A stretch of 64,000 bases of DNA, taken from Capitella teleta (taxonomy: Eukaryota > Annelida > Polychaeta > Capitellidae). The stretch covers positions 806,653 to 870,652 of the forward strand of contig KB311872.1 in the NCBI GenBank assembly GCA_000328365.1, read 5' to 3'. The number at the start of each line of letters is the position of its first letter. Within the stretch, counting starts at the first letter, position 1. Both the position numbers and the translations under genes were made by a program. The notes beneath the pieces are model-generated. The model was not told where the DNA came from, did no database searches, and worked only from the letters and a program-made list of their open reading frames with translations. Positions 44,400 to 55,445 of the stretch are shown piece after piece.

Positions 44400-47300
44400 T
44401 TATACTTTCTGGTGAGAATCAGAAATAGACTGGAAGTTGGTTGTTTTTGGAGTCAAGATGATTTCAATATCTCTCTCCATGAATCCGCCGTCTTGCATCA
44501 ACCGCCGCTTCACTTCTGTTTGGGATAACTCAGTTCCACTCTCCAATCGTACTAGCACTTTAACTTTAAACCTATCTTCCACAACCACCCCTGGTTCTCT
44601 GGAAATATAGTATTCTTTCAGCAAAAGAGGAAAGCAGAGTTTGAGGCAAATGTAAGAATTAAGCCCATCTCGATGAACCGAGCTGGTTAATATGACGTCG
44701 AATGGAGCGTGATGTAAGTATTCATATTTTTCAGAGTGAAATGAATGAGTGAAATCAGATGAGTGTAAGCAGGTTTTAGTGTCACTAAGGATCCTATAAT
44801 AACTAAAGGGTTTCTAAGTATTACCATGCAAGGGGTGAATAGTCAGTCAAATTCACAGGGCTGACTACGAGACCTTGGGCATTGGCGAAGGCACGTTAAG
44901 AGCATTCAAATTACCCTGAATCATCAGCAGAAGACTCCATGCATAGGGTGCTCAGTCATAAGTCGGCTGCTCGCCACCTTTGCCAAGGAGAATTAAAATG
45001 TTAAAGATCAACCTTAATTCCCAATATAACGTAAAACTCACGAAATATTCAACTTAACTAATCATTCCAGCGCAAAAATAATAATTACCTGACATCATTT
45101 TCAAAGTATAAAAGAGACACAAACTATATTCAGTGGTTCTAATTCTCCCGCCAAATCAATTTGGTTCACATAAATTATTTGCCGCAATTTAAGGCAACCC
45201 ACGCCTAAAATGGTTGCTATGGTAACAACGGATCAACAAGACGATTAAACATTTTGCCGCCTCGAGTCGGAAAATACGGATGAGTTAAGGGAAGGAGATG
45301 GTTATCGTCAGATAAACAAGTTCAAGGGATTCTGGAGCCAAATAACCAACGAGACGAAGTCGAGTTCGGTTATCTGGCTTCAGAATCACGAGAACTTGTT
45401 TATCTGACGATAACCATCGACTTCCGAGTGACTTAACCGGTTTATGCCACGAAAAATTCTAACCTAATTAATCGAGACGACGATTGAAATGATAATCGAG
45501 TGCGATATTTCGATTTCCAGTATAAATGAATTGTAATATAAGATGTATTTCCTTCTAAAACAATGTGAATTTCCACTAAAATCTATTGAAATTCGCTATA
45601 ATTATAGCAATGAATCCTCTGGCTGACTTCGGATCACATGCCGGATTGCTAAACAACGAAGGTAGCGCGCATAAGTGAGTGAGTGATTGGGGTTTTACGG
45701 CTCCACCCAAACCAATCGGATGATACGGGCGCCAGAACAAAAGGCCTGGGACCGGGTTTTCCCCCTACTCTTATCGATAAATCCGAAGGATTCTTTATCC
45801 TGCATACCACCATAGACAGTAGTACACAGCGCCCGACCTTGTTACGTAGTTGGGCAGCACTGCAGAGTCACTGAAGAAGCACAATTGTAATTCACAATCA
45901 TAACGCCCGTGGCCTGATCGGGTCTCGAACCCGGGACCTCGACCCCCACGGTCGGCATAGGATTGCAGTCAGTCGGTTTAACCCACTTAGCTATTAGGTG
46001 CCCCTGCAAATCACTTCTCATGTTAAGCTGCGTTCCTTCCTTGAATAACAGACGAAGTACTCGTTACCATTTATTTCAAGCCCCTGTGTTAGCTACACTA
46101 CGTTATGATAATCTGAATAATTGAAGGATTCGAAGCTCGAGAGTAATATCAGTCTCCTACCGCTCTAAAGATCGAATGCAGTCCTTCTGTTGCTCCGTGA
46201 AACCTTCCCACTCGTAGCGTTGCCTCTGATAGGGGAACAGCTGTGAGACTGGAGAGAGAATTTCGTTTGGATATATGGCAAAACTTGAATTGTCGACTGA
46301 CCAGAGGACATTGATTTATCGGTGCCATGGTTTATTACCTTAGTACTTAATGCCTAAAATCTTTTAAATTATTTAACATATACATGTACATCAAAACTGA
46401 ATAGAAAAATTAGTGCTCCACTCAATCAAAATAAATAGGCCTTCACAAATTCTCACGTTTTACGCAATCACCCTGGTTATCAGGTCTCAGTTCTCGGTTT
46501 TCGACATTGTTCGTCGACATTGATGAGTTTGTTTCTTGTTGATCTTGTTGCTGATCTCTAGTACTGACTTTGGTTCCAGTGAAGTTGTACTCTGTGCGAA
46601 CTTTGAAATTTCGGAAGAAGGCTTCTGCCCCCGGCCATATCATCTCAGGTGTGATTGGGATATAAACATCGTCAAGACTTAGAGAGCCCTCGTCAATGTC
46701 TGTGTTATCTGCAACTGTAGTTATCGTAGTTAAGGATTGTCCTTTTATCAAAGGCATCTTTGGCACGAAAGGAAAATAAAATGTCTGGTTGGCATACCAG
46801 TGTCATCATTCTCTGCATTCAATGGGTTTCTTTCTTGGATGGGTGGTATCTGCTGGGTTGGATCTTCAACTGTGGAAGAAAACAAAAATAGAGACTGCAC
46901 TTCAAAGTCATCGACACAAAATGGTGGACTCTACTAATTATGATAAATTGACATTAATGTCGATCAAATTGGAAAAGACATAATAGGAATGGCAGCACGA
47001 AATTTTCGCTAAACTAATCATCCTAGTATTTATTTCTCTCTTGACATCTTTGCGAGGTTTTACACTGTGACCGCTTTTGTAACACTGTCTCACTAGAGTG
47101 CAGTGCCATTGAAAAACAATGACATCTTTAATTTACAATACTTATAATGGAACAGGCAACTTTTGGTCCACTCTGTACACATGCATGAGAGATGACTAAA
47201 GAGCCTCCAGTAGGTGTCATGACACTCCGCTCTCAGTAGGACATTTCGCACTCACCGTCGAGAATTTTGCTGTGGTGATACCTGGCAAGTAGAATAAAAC

Positions 47301-47890
47301 TCTTAAGTATAGCAGGGTATTTAACCTAATCACATACCTGCGCCAACGCTTTAGGCACAAGTATGCCACCATAAGTAAGAAGGTGGGGACGATTCCAAAG
47401 ATAATTCCTATGATAACCAATTGCGGATGGCCGTTATGACGATCATCAAATGTGACTTTTCTTCTGAGGGAACTAGTCGTCACTTGTGTCGTGTTCATCC
47501 ATTCTGCGTGCATGCAATCTTTATTCCATGTGCACATCTAACAGTTTATTCACCATACCTGGACACCTCATGTCACACTCTTCCGCAGATTTCCAATCGA
47601 GGTCTCCATTGCAGAGATGAGAACAAGGTAAGCATGCTGCTTCTGTCGGCATGCAGTACTCCATTTTCTTGCAATCCAATTCTCCGCATGGTTCAGTAAC
47701 TTTAGTTGCTCGGACGGAGTGCAATAACCTTAATTGACAAAGTTGGCAGTGAAAAATCTCAACAACAGCAAATTCAAAATAAAAAATTCAAAATTCAAAG
47801 ATTCAAAATAAAGAAATAGGCGGCAACACACCCCCATATGAGAACGAGGCGGATCGCAGCTTGGTATATTCCACGACTCGGCATCTTCAT
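44400..47890 (-). CDS. TNF-receptor-like type I membrane protein, gene 1 (single BCMA/TACI-type CRD)
   Basis: Eight exons, complement of 47832-47890, 47559-47728, 47338-47503, 47256-47281, 46798-46869, 46457-46741, 46161-46248 and 44400-44598, sum to 1,065 nt, 354 residues, with every phase agreeing. The signal peptide (AAIRLVLIWGLLHSVRA) is split by intron 1. One cysteine-rich module (residues about 33-74) has the spacing C-x2-C-x3-C-x11-C-x3-C preceded by three cysteines, like BCMA/TACI/Fn14. The TM is at about 105-126 (LVIIGIIFGIVPTFLLMVAYL). The cytoplasmic part is about 230 residues, with an acidic LSLDDVYIPITPEMIWPG stretch and a C-terminal module (QQKDCIRSLER ... LSQTEVKRRLMQ ... IEIILTPKT) I do not recognise; no death domain is evident. 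The likely role is cell-surface signalling. The paralogue is at 58749-62467. Confidence 0.82.
45674..46004 (-). repeat. tRNA-derived SINE, near full length (331 bp)
   Basis: Read on the minus strand from 46004, it starts GGGGCACCTAATAGC with a pol III A box TAGCTAAGTGGG (45982-45993) and a B box GGTTCGAGACC (45921-45931). A non-tRNA body follows and the tail is CACTCACTCACT. It lies in the last intron of TNFR-like gene 1, in that gene's sense. The 3' part recurs at 61320-61384. Confidence 0.75.
46219..46889 (-). repeat. Inverted near-identical tract, left arm
   Basis: 671 bp that is nearly identical, reverse-complemented, to 60434-61103. It covers exons 5 and 6, the start of exon 7 and both introns of TNFR-like gene 1. 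About ten to fifteen differences are seen by eye, half of them clustered at one spot in exon 6; the 190-bp intron after exon 6 appears identical. Confidence 0.9.
46911..47177 (+). repeat. MITE family A, copy 4
   Basis: It shares TTAATGTCGATCAAATTGGAA, AATAGGAATGGCAG, TCTTTGCGAGGTTTTACACT and the terminus CAACTTTTGGTCCACTCTGT with other copies. It is in the intron between exons 4 and 5 of TNFR-like gene 1 and absent at the equivalent place of gene 2. Confidence 0.6.
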
Positions 47891-50790
47891 TTGGACATCC
47901 TCAGCGTCACCATTGATCGATCGGTTCTCATACGATTGTGAGACGAGTTGCATGGCCCTGCACACCATATAGGTGATGAATCTGTTAAGAATAAGGAATA
48001 ATCTGGAGCGAGAACAAACAATTAACGGAATAATTACTTCTAGAATCAAGAGCACTGGCCATTTGTTGTTTCCGCCAATAAGGATAAGAATATGACTAAT
48101 TTATTGGTATAGCCCCCCCCACAAAAAAAAAACAACAAACAAACAAACAAACACACCATAGAAATCCTCAGCTGAAAAACATGCTTAAAATAATAAAGAA
48201 ATTGTAACAATTCACAATCAACGTAAAATAAATAATAATAATAATATAACAAATAATACAACAAATAATAAATTAAATTAAATTAAAAACAAAGTGAAAT
48301 CAAAGTATAAGGATGAGCCCAAATTAATAAAAAGGTCTTAATTGCAGTTTTAAATGGAGTCAATAATTCGTTATGTAACCGAGGGTGCAACATGGTCCTC
48401 AGTTACATTTTGCGGAACAATTAAGGGTCGGTCAATACTTGACGCAGCGGTGCTCAACCATGAAAACATTGAACTAGAGCTTGCACATAGAAATATGTAC
48501 CTCCTACTTCTATAATTGCACATTGAATTGAAGGAATAAATTCGTTTTCTTATTAATATTAGAGGGATATAACGTTGCATAATCACTTATAAACCTACCG
48601 TTTACACTGCATCAGTCGTATTCATTGACCTCCGAATCTAAATAAACTCGTGCTGCTAAGCCGTATCCAGCGTCTGTTTAGATTTAGTTGGTAATGAGCG
48701 ATGAGTTGAGTCGTCGTTACAGTTTATTTAACCATTTAACCATTGGTTATAACCACCACCTTGGGCCATCTTGGTTTTGACGATGATATCCATTGGTTAT
48801 AACCATTAACCACTGCAAGTACGTTTTTTCCTTCTTCTCATGACGAATGTGTTTCCTTATGGTGCATAATTCGCTTACTAAATAGCATTTATTTCGGGTT
48901 ATATTTGTAGATAATCCGAGAAAAATATTGCAAACATACAGGAATACGTACTTCTTTGCGATATGTTGATTTGAACATGAAACATTCACCTATTGGCTGT
49001 TGCAAAGCTGTCGTGGTTATATGCCATGCAATAACCTTAGTCTACAACTGCAAATTATGATTTCTTCCTGGCAATATGCCAAGTCTGGCAATATGCCAAT
49101 TTCAGTTCCATCAGCATACAGGGTGATTCAAAAGTTCCTGTTTTTAAGTAAATGTTTTTTCTCGGAATGGGACATAGTCAATCCATATCAGGTAGTTATT
49201 TTTTGAAACAATCGATACATTTTAGCCAGTTTTAAAGTGTGTGTGTGTATGGTTTTTTTTGTTTTTTTTTTTTTTTTTTTGTTTTTTTTTAACATGGAGT
49301 AGATGGACTACTTTTGGCCCACTTTTATATTGTCATTTTTGAGCCATTTGTGGCTTCAAAATGCTTATTTAATGAGATAAAAACATAGTCAAAAGTCTCC
49401 TATCCCACTCTCTCCGGGGTGTTATGATGTCATAAAACCCCATCATAAACCCTATATGCATGTTACTAAAGTTTTTATCAACATACTCACAATTCCATTT
49501 AATATTGAAAAAACATAATTGTGAAATTGAGTGAGAATCATTCCATTCAAACGTCTTGTGAAAAGTTATTAACCCTGTAACAGAAGATATTAATGACTTG
49601 TCATCATTTTCTGACTCGAGGCGACGAAGCTGAATCGTTTGTGCAAATATGGGAACCAAACCGATTTGGCGGGAGAATCAGAAACACTGAATATGCACTG
49701 TTCGTCATTCATTTATACCATGTTAATGATCTCAGGTAATTATTATTTTGCGCTGGAATTATTAATTAGGCTAAATTTGGTGCTATCTCGGACATTATAC
49801 CGTTTATCTTGAACTCTAGAGAACCATAGATATGGAGATGATCTTCTTCCTGTTATAGTAAACAAGATCCGGACATCGCCCATGAAAATTGGTCATCGGA
49901 TGTCCCCCAACTTTCTATACACGCCAGCCGTTGCCATGGCAACCCTGTCTTTTGCGCACTCGATTATCGCAAATTCCGGTTTCGACGCACCGAAAACGCT
50001 CAAAATAATTATAAACAAATGAATAATCTTTCAGCCAATTTGGGCTTGATTTTATCTTTTCTGTATTCTTACTCGCATTATAATTGTATTGCATCAATTT
50101 CGAGAAACAACCATTTACTCGATAAATTCAGAAACATAATGTTAATGATTAGTCCACTCAATATTCATAATTGAATAATGTTGTATTGCTAATTAACATA
50201 ATAATAGACGGTCACACCAAAGGACATAGCCGCGTCACTCCGTAGAGTTTCCTTGAAAGGCTAGGAAGCGAAAGAGCAAGCAACCGGGGGTGCAGGGCTA
50301 CCATATGCGAATAAATGGTGAACTTTTTGAAACACCCTGTACATAGAACTCTTCACAAGGTTATGCTTGGCGCGATATGACATTGCGCTCACCAACAATC
50401 GCATTACTCTCTGCGCTACGGATTGCCGACGTCGTCTATTGGATCTCAGCCGAATAATTATGTGTTAGAGATTCGCCTATTGTCAGGCATTCTTCGTTGT
50501 TTTTTTTTTTGTTTTTTTTTTCTCGTCAAAAAAACGCGTATGAGACAACAATTCTCAGTGGAAGGACGTGAATATTAAGTGAGTTATTGGTGTCTTATTC
50601 CCAAAATTAATATAAACATTATCCGATGCATGGAGAATGATTGATTATTCATACCCACCAATAGTTCACAATTACTCTCAAAGAGTATTATGTATTATGT
50701 ATACATATGATAATTCTAATTTATATGCCATAGACCTCGGTTTGATGCCTGCATGAATCCGGTTTACAATACAGTACATAATAATATGTA
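47891..50790. other. Intergenic region upstream of TNFR-like gene 1
   Basis: AT-rich with A- and T-runs. It holds MITE family B copy 2 (49117-49330) and an isolated mariner-type end ACACCCTGTAC near 50341. A phrase GGTTATAACCA recurs around 48740-48810. Open frames here are short, unlike any family I know, and not reported. Confidence 0.45.
49117..49330. repeat. Mariner-like MITE family B, copy 2
   Basis: It starts ACAGGGTGATTCAAAAGTT and ends GACTACTTTTGGCCCACTTT; the ends are imperfect inverted repeats. The interior matches 28432-28592 and is interrupted by a long T-run (about 49252-49288). Confidence 0.55.
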
Positions 50791-52090
50791 CGAGGGAGGG
50801 CCCAGAAGTAATTAGAGGCAGGTATTTTGCGTTGTAATTGAAGCTTGATTTTTATTTATTATTCAACATAGGCATCCTTAAGTAGGATACATTCCTCCCA
50901 TTCCTCCCATCTATTTTTCAATGCTTCAATGCCTTGCCAGAGGAACTCTTCGTTTTGACCCTGACAATACGACTCAGCAGCCTATAATCAGTTCATTGTT
51001 GCTTGCAAAATGACGTCCTCTGATTATATTTTTCAGATTTCCAAATGGTTTGTATTCGCATGTGGTCAGGTCTGGAGAGTAAAGTGGGCGAGAAAGAATC
51101 TCAAAACCGCACTACCTGCCACTGGCCACAGCAATGTGTCTGTTGTGCGAAGGCAAATTGTCTTACTAAAGGCGCTGACCCCTGGCAATTGAGCCGTGGC
51201 GTTTCTCGTTCGCTGCACGAACATTTTTTTTGTAGCTTGGCATAGTATGCACGTTTGATGGTTGTTCCTTTCTTCAAATATTCAACGTGAATCATTCCTT
51301 TGGAATCCCAGAAAACTGGCATTATGACCTCTTGGTCGTTCTTGATACCTTGGCGTTTTGAGGGGGTGGGTATCCATGATGCCGCCATTCCATGGAATCT
51401 CGCTTGCTTTCAGAGTCATAGTGGAAAATCGATGCCTTGTTGCATATAATTAGTGTTTCATAAAAGTCTGCCGCGGCTCAGAAGTTGGTCGAACACGCTG
51501 AGTTTGGCAACCTCTTGAGATTATGTCAACATCTTCAGAAACAACCGAGCAGATCACTTTTGCATTTTCAGATCATCACGAATGATTCGCTGCACAGAGC
51601 TTGTCGATTGCCCAGTCAAGTCACAAAGTTCAATTTGCGAGATCCGTCTGTTTTCTAATATCAATCACTCGAGTCTCGCTGCTTGGATAGTGGTCTTGAC
51701 TGTCACAGGCCGTCCAACATAGGGGCCATCTTCAAGGTTCTCTCTTCCTGGTTATATGGCCACCACCCATCATTTGGTCATTGCATTAGATGGGGCTTGT
51801 CTTCCATAAACTTTCGCCAGATTTTGGACCATTTCTTTGAAGTTATTACCACTCCGCACAAAGAAACATGACGGAACGATACTGGATCGTCTTCATTTTT
51901 CTCAAAGAAACTGAGAATGTTGTGGGTAGGTTTTTTGTACGAGACCCTACCAAACCGGCAAAAATCGCTGAATCATTATGATAATTTTACAGGAAACTTA
52001 TATTTGTTGCTAGGCAACATGTGCGAAAGCACGTGTGAATCGGACAACCTTTTCCCTTTGAGGCTCATTACTTCTGGGCGCTATCCCTCG
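50791..52090 (-). mobile_element. Mariner-family DNA transposon, complete ends, decayed transposase
   Basis: 1,300 bp flanked by TA on both sides (50789-50790, 52091-52092). The left end CGAGGGAGGGCCCAGAAGTA and right end (reversed) CGAGGGATAGCGCCCAGAAG are matching inverted repeats. The minus strand keeps transposase signatures, including MPVFWDSKGMIHVEYLKKG and LYSPDLTTCEYKPFGNLK, the mariner VFWD and YSPDLAPCDY regions. Stops and frameshifts (for example around 51100 and 50980) interrupt the gene, so it cannot encode transposase. Inactive but with recognisable ends. Confidence 0.88.
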
Positions 52091-54793
52091 TAACTATAGT
52101 AACCTACTTTGGTATTCGATGTAGGCCTAATGCCAAACGTACTAGTAGTATACATGTCTATAAATTATTCATTCATTATTAATTTAATAGTAAATGTAAG
52201 TTACCCGATCGGCTATAATTGTATGTCAATAACTTGGTATCTTGCATTGTAACAACAGCTATACTTACTATTGATTATGGTTTTTTCTATAGCGCTCAAA
52301 CAGTGGAAAATTACGTGCAGATGTCGATCACCTTTGAAGCGTGCAGCTGCACGAAGACTGTGGTTAATAGACTATCATATGATGGTCTATAACCACATTG
52401 CCTTACAACCTATAACCTCGCCCATATAATTAGCAGCCAGACACCATTGGTTGGTATAAATAGCGGTCTTTACCATGCAGATATCAGCTCAGGGTATAAC
52501 CACGCCACTCATAATAGAGTAATTCATAATTAGTTCGAGGCTCCACCGCATGAGAACCTTAATTCTAGTACCGAGTGCAAAATCATCGTCAGCTGCTTCG
52601 GAAAGAAAAATTCTCATCTGACCGATATATTATGCACCGAAACTGTGTGCATGTATACAAGGTAAGTATAACTATGTATATACACTGTATATAAATTAAA
52701 TAAGGAAGTTATTTCGTTACTATTAAGATTTTAGTATTATTATGATTTATATAAATTATACGTGTATAAATTAAATATGTTATTTGTATAATTTTACAGG
52801 TATCAGTCAAGGAAGATGTTCGAGAAACGCGTTGAGTCATCCTGTCGTCGGCTCGCCATAACTTTATATTGCTTTCATAAGTACATTTATTTCCCTCAAA
52901 GACTTCATGGAAAATGCACCATTCTCCAATACTAACCTTGTGACCAGTGGCACGAAACACTTGGCACTCTGTGAACTGAATGTTTTGCTAATTAGATGTT
53001 TATTTTTGTTAATCACTTTTATGCATCAAATGTGTGTATCTTTACTGTGGGAAAGATGAAGGAGACTGAATCTTCCAAGATTTTATCACTGCATTTTACT
53101 CTAAATTTCTCCTAAAACATATTTACGTCATACAAATAATTGCACAAATGTCCCAGAAGCATGCACGTACACATTTACGTACACATACACATTTCACGTA
53201 AATGAATCGTCACATGCCATTGAACACCCTGTGGTTATGACGCCCAAAACCACAAATCGATAACCATGCATGCACGAGCTCAGCAACCGTTGCTTAGTGG
53301 CAAACAGCCTGAAAATGAAGCTAACATACACAAGACGTATTTAGTTTTTTAGCAGATACAACGGTAAGTTATAATTGATTCTTCAACTGTCTAAAATACC
53401 CTTCTAATAATAATAAATAGTGCGTAACGTGTATGTATAGTCAATTGGTAAACTAAAGCGATAAGCGACCGTTGCCTATTTGAACAGGAGTTTTTATTTG
53501 CTGGTACAAAATTTCAAAGTTCAGAAGTGAAAGAACTTGAGAATTAAAACTATTTATTTAATCAGCAGTAATATATATGAAATGTAAACAAACTTACTGC
53601 GAGAAAATCCGTGTTTATGTAATCAAAAAGCGACCAACAATCAACAAAGAACAAAGAACAAATTGTTAAAATTCAAATTTCATCGGTGAAAGAAACAGTG
53701 AAACGTTTTAATTACTAATAAATGAAAACCTTTGACTTAAAATAAATTAACTCAATTATCTCCTAATTCAGTGTTTCGATTGCCCCAATTTCCGACACGA
53801 AACATCAAAATTCAGTCTTTTTTTTTCTTTTCTTTTTTTTTTCTTTTTAATTTCATTTGTTTTAAGTTTTTAATCAGGAAATTTGTCAAAGAAAAAATTA
53901 TCAAAATCTAAATTGAATGGCTAATTGTGTCGTTCGTGAGATGCGGAAGCCCACCGAATTATGAGCCCTAATGGAATATCCTTGCTGTAACCAGTTCCAA
54001 AAGCTGTAAACAAGCATGTATGTCAAAACCACAATAACATTTATGAATGTGTTCAATGATCCCCCATAGATTCTTTATTTTAAGAAGTGTAGGACATGAG
54101 AAATAGCAAAATCAAGCGTATTTTTGCCATAAATTATGTGGTTTTCAGTTCAATGATTCAATCTTGTGATCTCATCTGAATGCCCATGAGTCTTTTTGTT
54201 ATTGCAAAACTTTACTGTTTAAAATGAGCAATCTAATGACAACTATGAAATAAGCATGCATTTATTTTATAATATAAACAATGTGAACCAATTGTATTTA
54301 TTCTAGTACATGTCACAGACGAATGAAAGAATTGCTAACGTATGAAAGCTCTTTGTAGATGATTACATGTATAATAAAAGAGTAATTTCTTAACATATCA
54401 TTCTAACACATCCATACAAGTTTTGAGGGCTGTACTGCGCGGTTTTAGAGAAAGGAGCACTTTTGTTACACATTAGGCGGCATTTACGCTAGTGAAAAAT
54501 GTCCCCATTTCTTGTAAATAAACTTTGGATCACCCTGTATGTTAAACCAGGAAGTCATCTTAAGTGGGTTGGCAAGGGGTGCTTTACCTAATTCTGGCCA
54601 CGAAACCATTGGTTACTGCAATGCATCACGATGAAGTTCCCAGCAGCAAAGTGTCATTCGGGAATAAAAATAAGCACACTTGAAGACTTACTAGTGGAAG
54701 CTATGCGATACAGCCCTCCAAAGATGAGTGGCTTGTGGTCCTTGGTAAGTGGTCCTTGAGAATCCAGGGCCCCAAAAATGACATGAGGCCAGG
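52091..54793. other. Intergenic region, no gene seen
   Basis: AT-rich. It contains a mariner-like end at about 54525-54541 (ATCACCCTGTATG), T-rich runs near 53820-53850 and microsatellite-like AAT patches. No coding sequence I can support. Confidence 0.5.
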
Positions 54794-55445
54794 GGCCGAT
54801 TCCAGAAAGAAACTTAACTTTGGGACTTAACTTAAGTTAAGTCCTCCAGGCGTTAAGTTAAGTTTTCAAGTTAAGTCGATTCTACAAATGCATTTTTGCT
54901 GAACTTAACCTAAGTAGCGTAAATCGGATTTGGCTATCTGGCAAGGAACGTATAAGACATGACAGGAAATTTGCTCAGTGGTAAACGAACCTTGCAACAT
55001 GACTTTTATGAATTGTTTATGATTTTTCCGAAACTTTATTGAAAACGAAAGCATCACAAACGCGAAATGTGAGTGTATAGCTTCGTTGATTCATAATCAT
55101 AACTCAACAAGTGCTCCTTTTCCGCTTTACAGTCATAACGTTTTTTGTTTTGTTTTTTCCATAACGCTTCTTTTGTTTTTTTCTTCTTTTTTTTTTTTTC
55201 ATGACGCCTTCCAGAGCATTGCTTCTGTCTGGAAGGCTCCTTCTAGGTATTGACACCATAGCATTAATCCGGCGCCTTCTGATCGGCGCCATCTTGAATT
55301 CACTAAGTTTGATTTAAGTCAGGTGGAGAGGTCACTTAAGTTTTGCAGGGTCTAGAGGACTTAAGTTTGTTTCTGGAATCGTTTTAGTCAACTTAACTCC
55401 TCCCGAACTTAGTTTTACCACTTAAGTTTCTTTCTGGAATCGGCC
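54794..55445. mobile_element. MITE with 24-bp terminal inverted repeats (652 bp)
   Basis: The left end GGCCGATTCCAGAAAGAAAC is repeated inverted at the right end (GTTTCTTTCTGGAATCGGCC form), and both continue into CTTAA. Subterminal TTAAGTTAAG blocks and a second partial TIR (GTTTCTGGAATCG near 55367-55380) occur. No transposase frame. Superfamily unknown; no clear target-site duplication. Confidence 0.7.

Noticed and set aside
45921-45993. Possible tRNA gene
   Set aside because: A and B boxes are present, but the cloverleaf does not close and the unit continues into a SINE body and tail.
46443-46766. 107-residue stand-alone protein ending VKRENL, and its twin at 60556-60879
   Set aside because: The stop lies in the intron. 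A GTGAGA donor after VK joins in phase with the next exon, and the ATG lies in the preceding intron.
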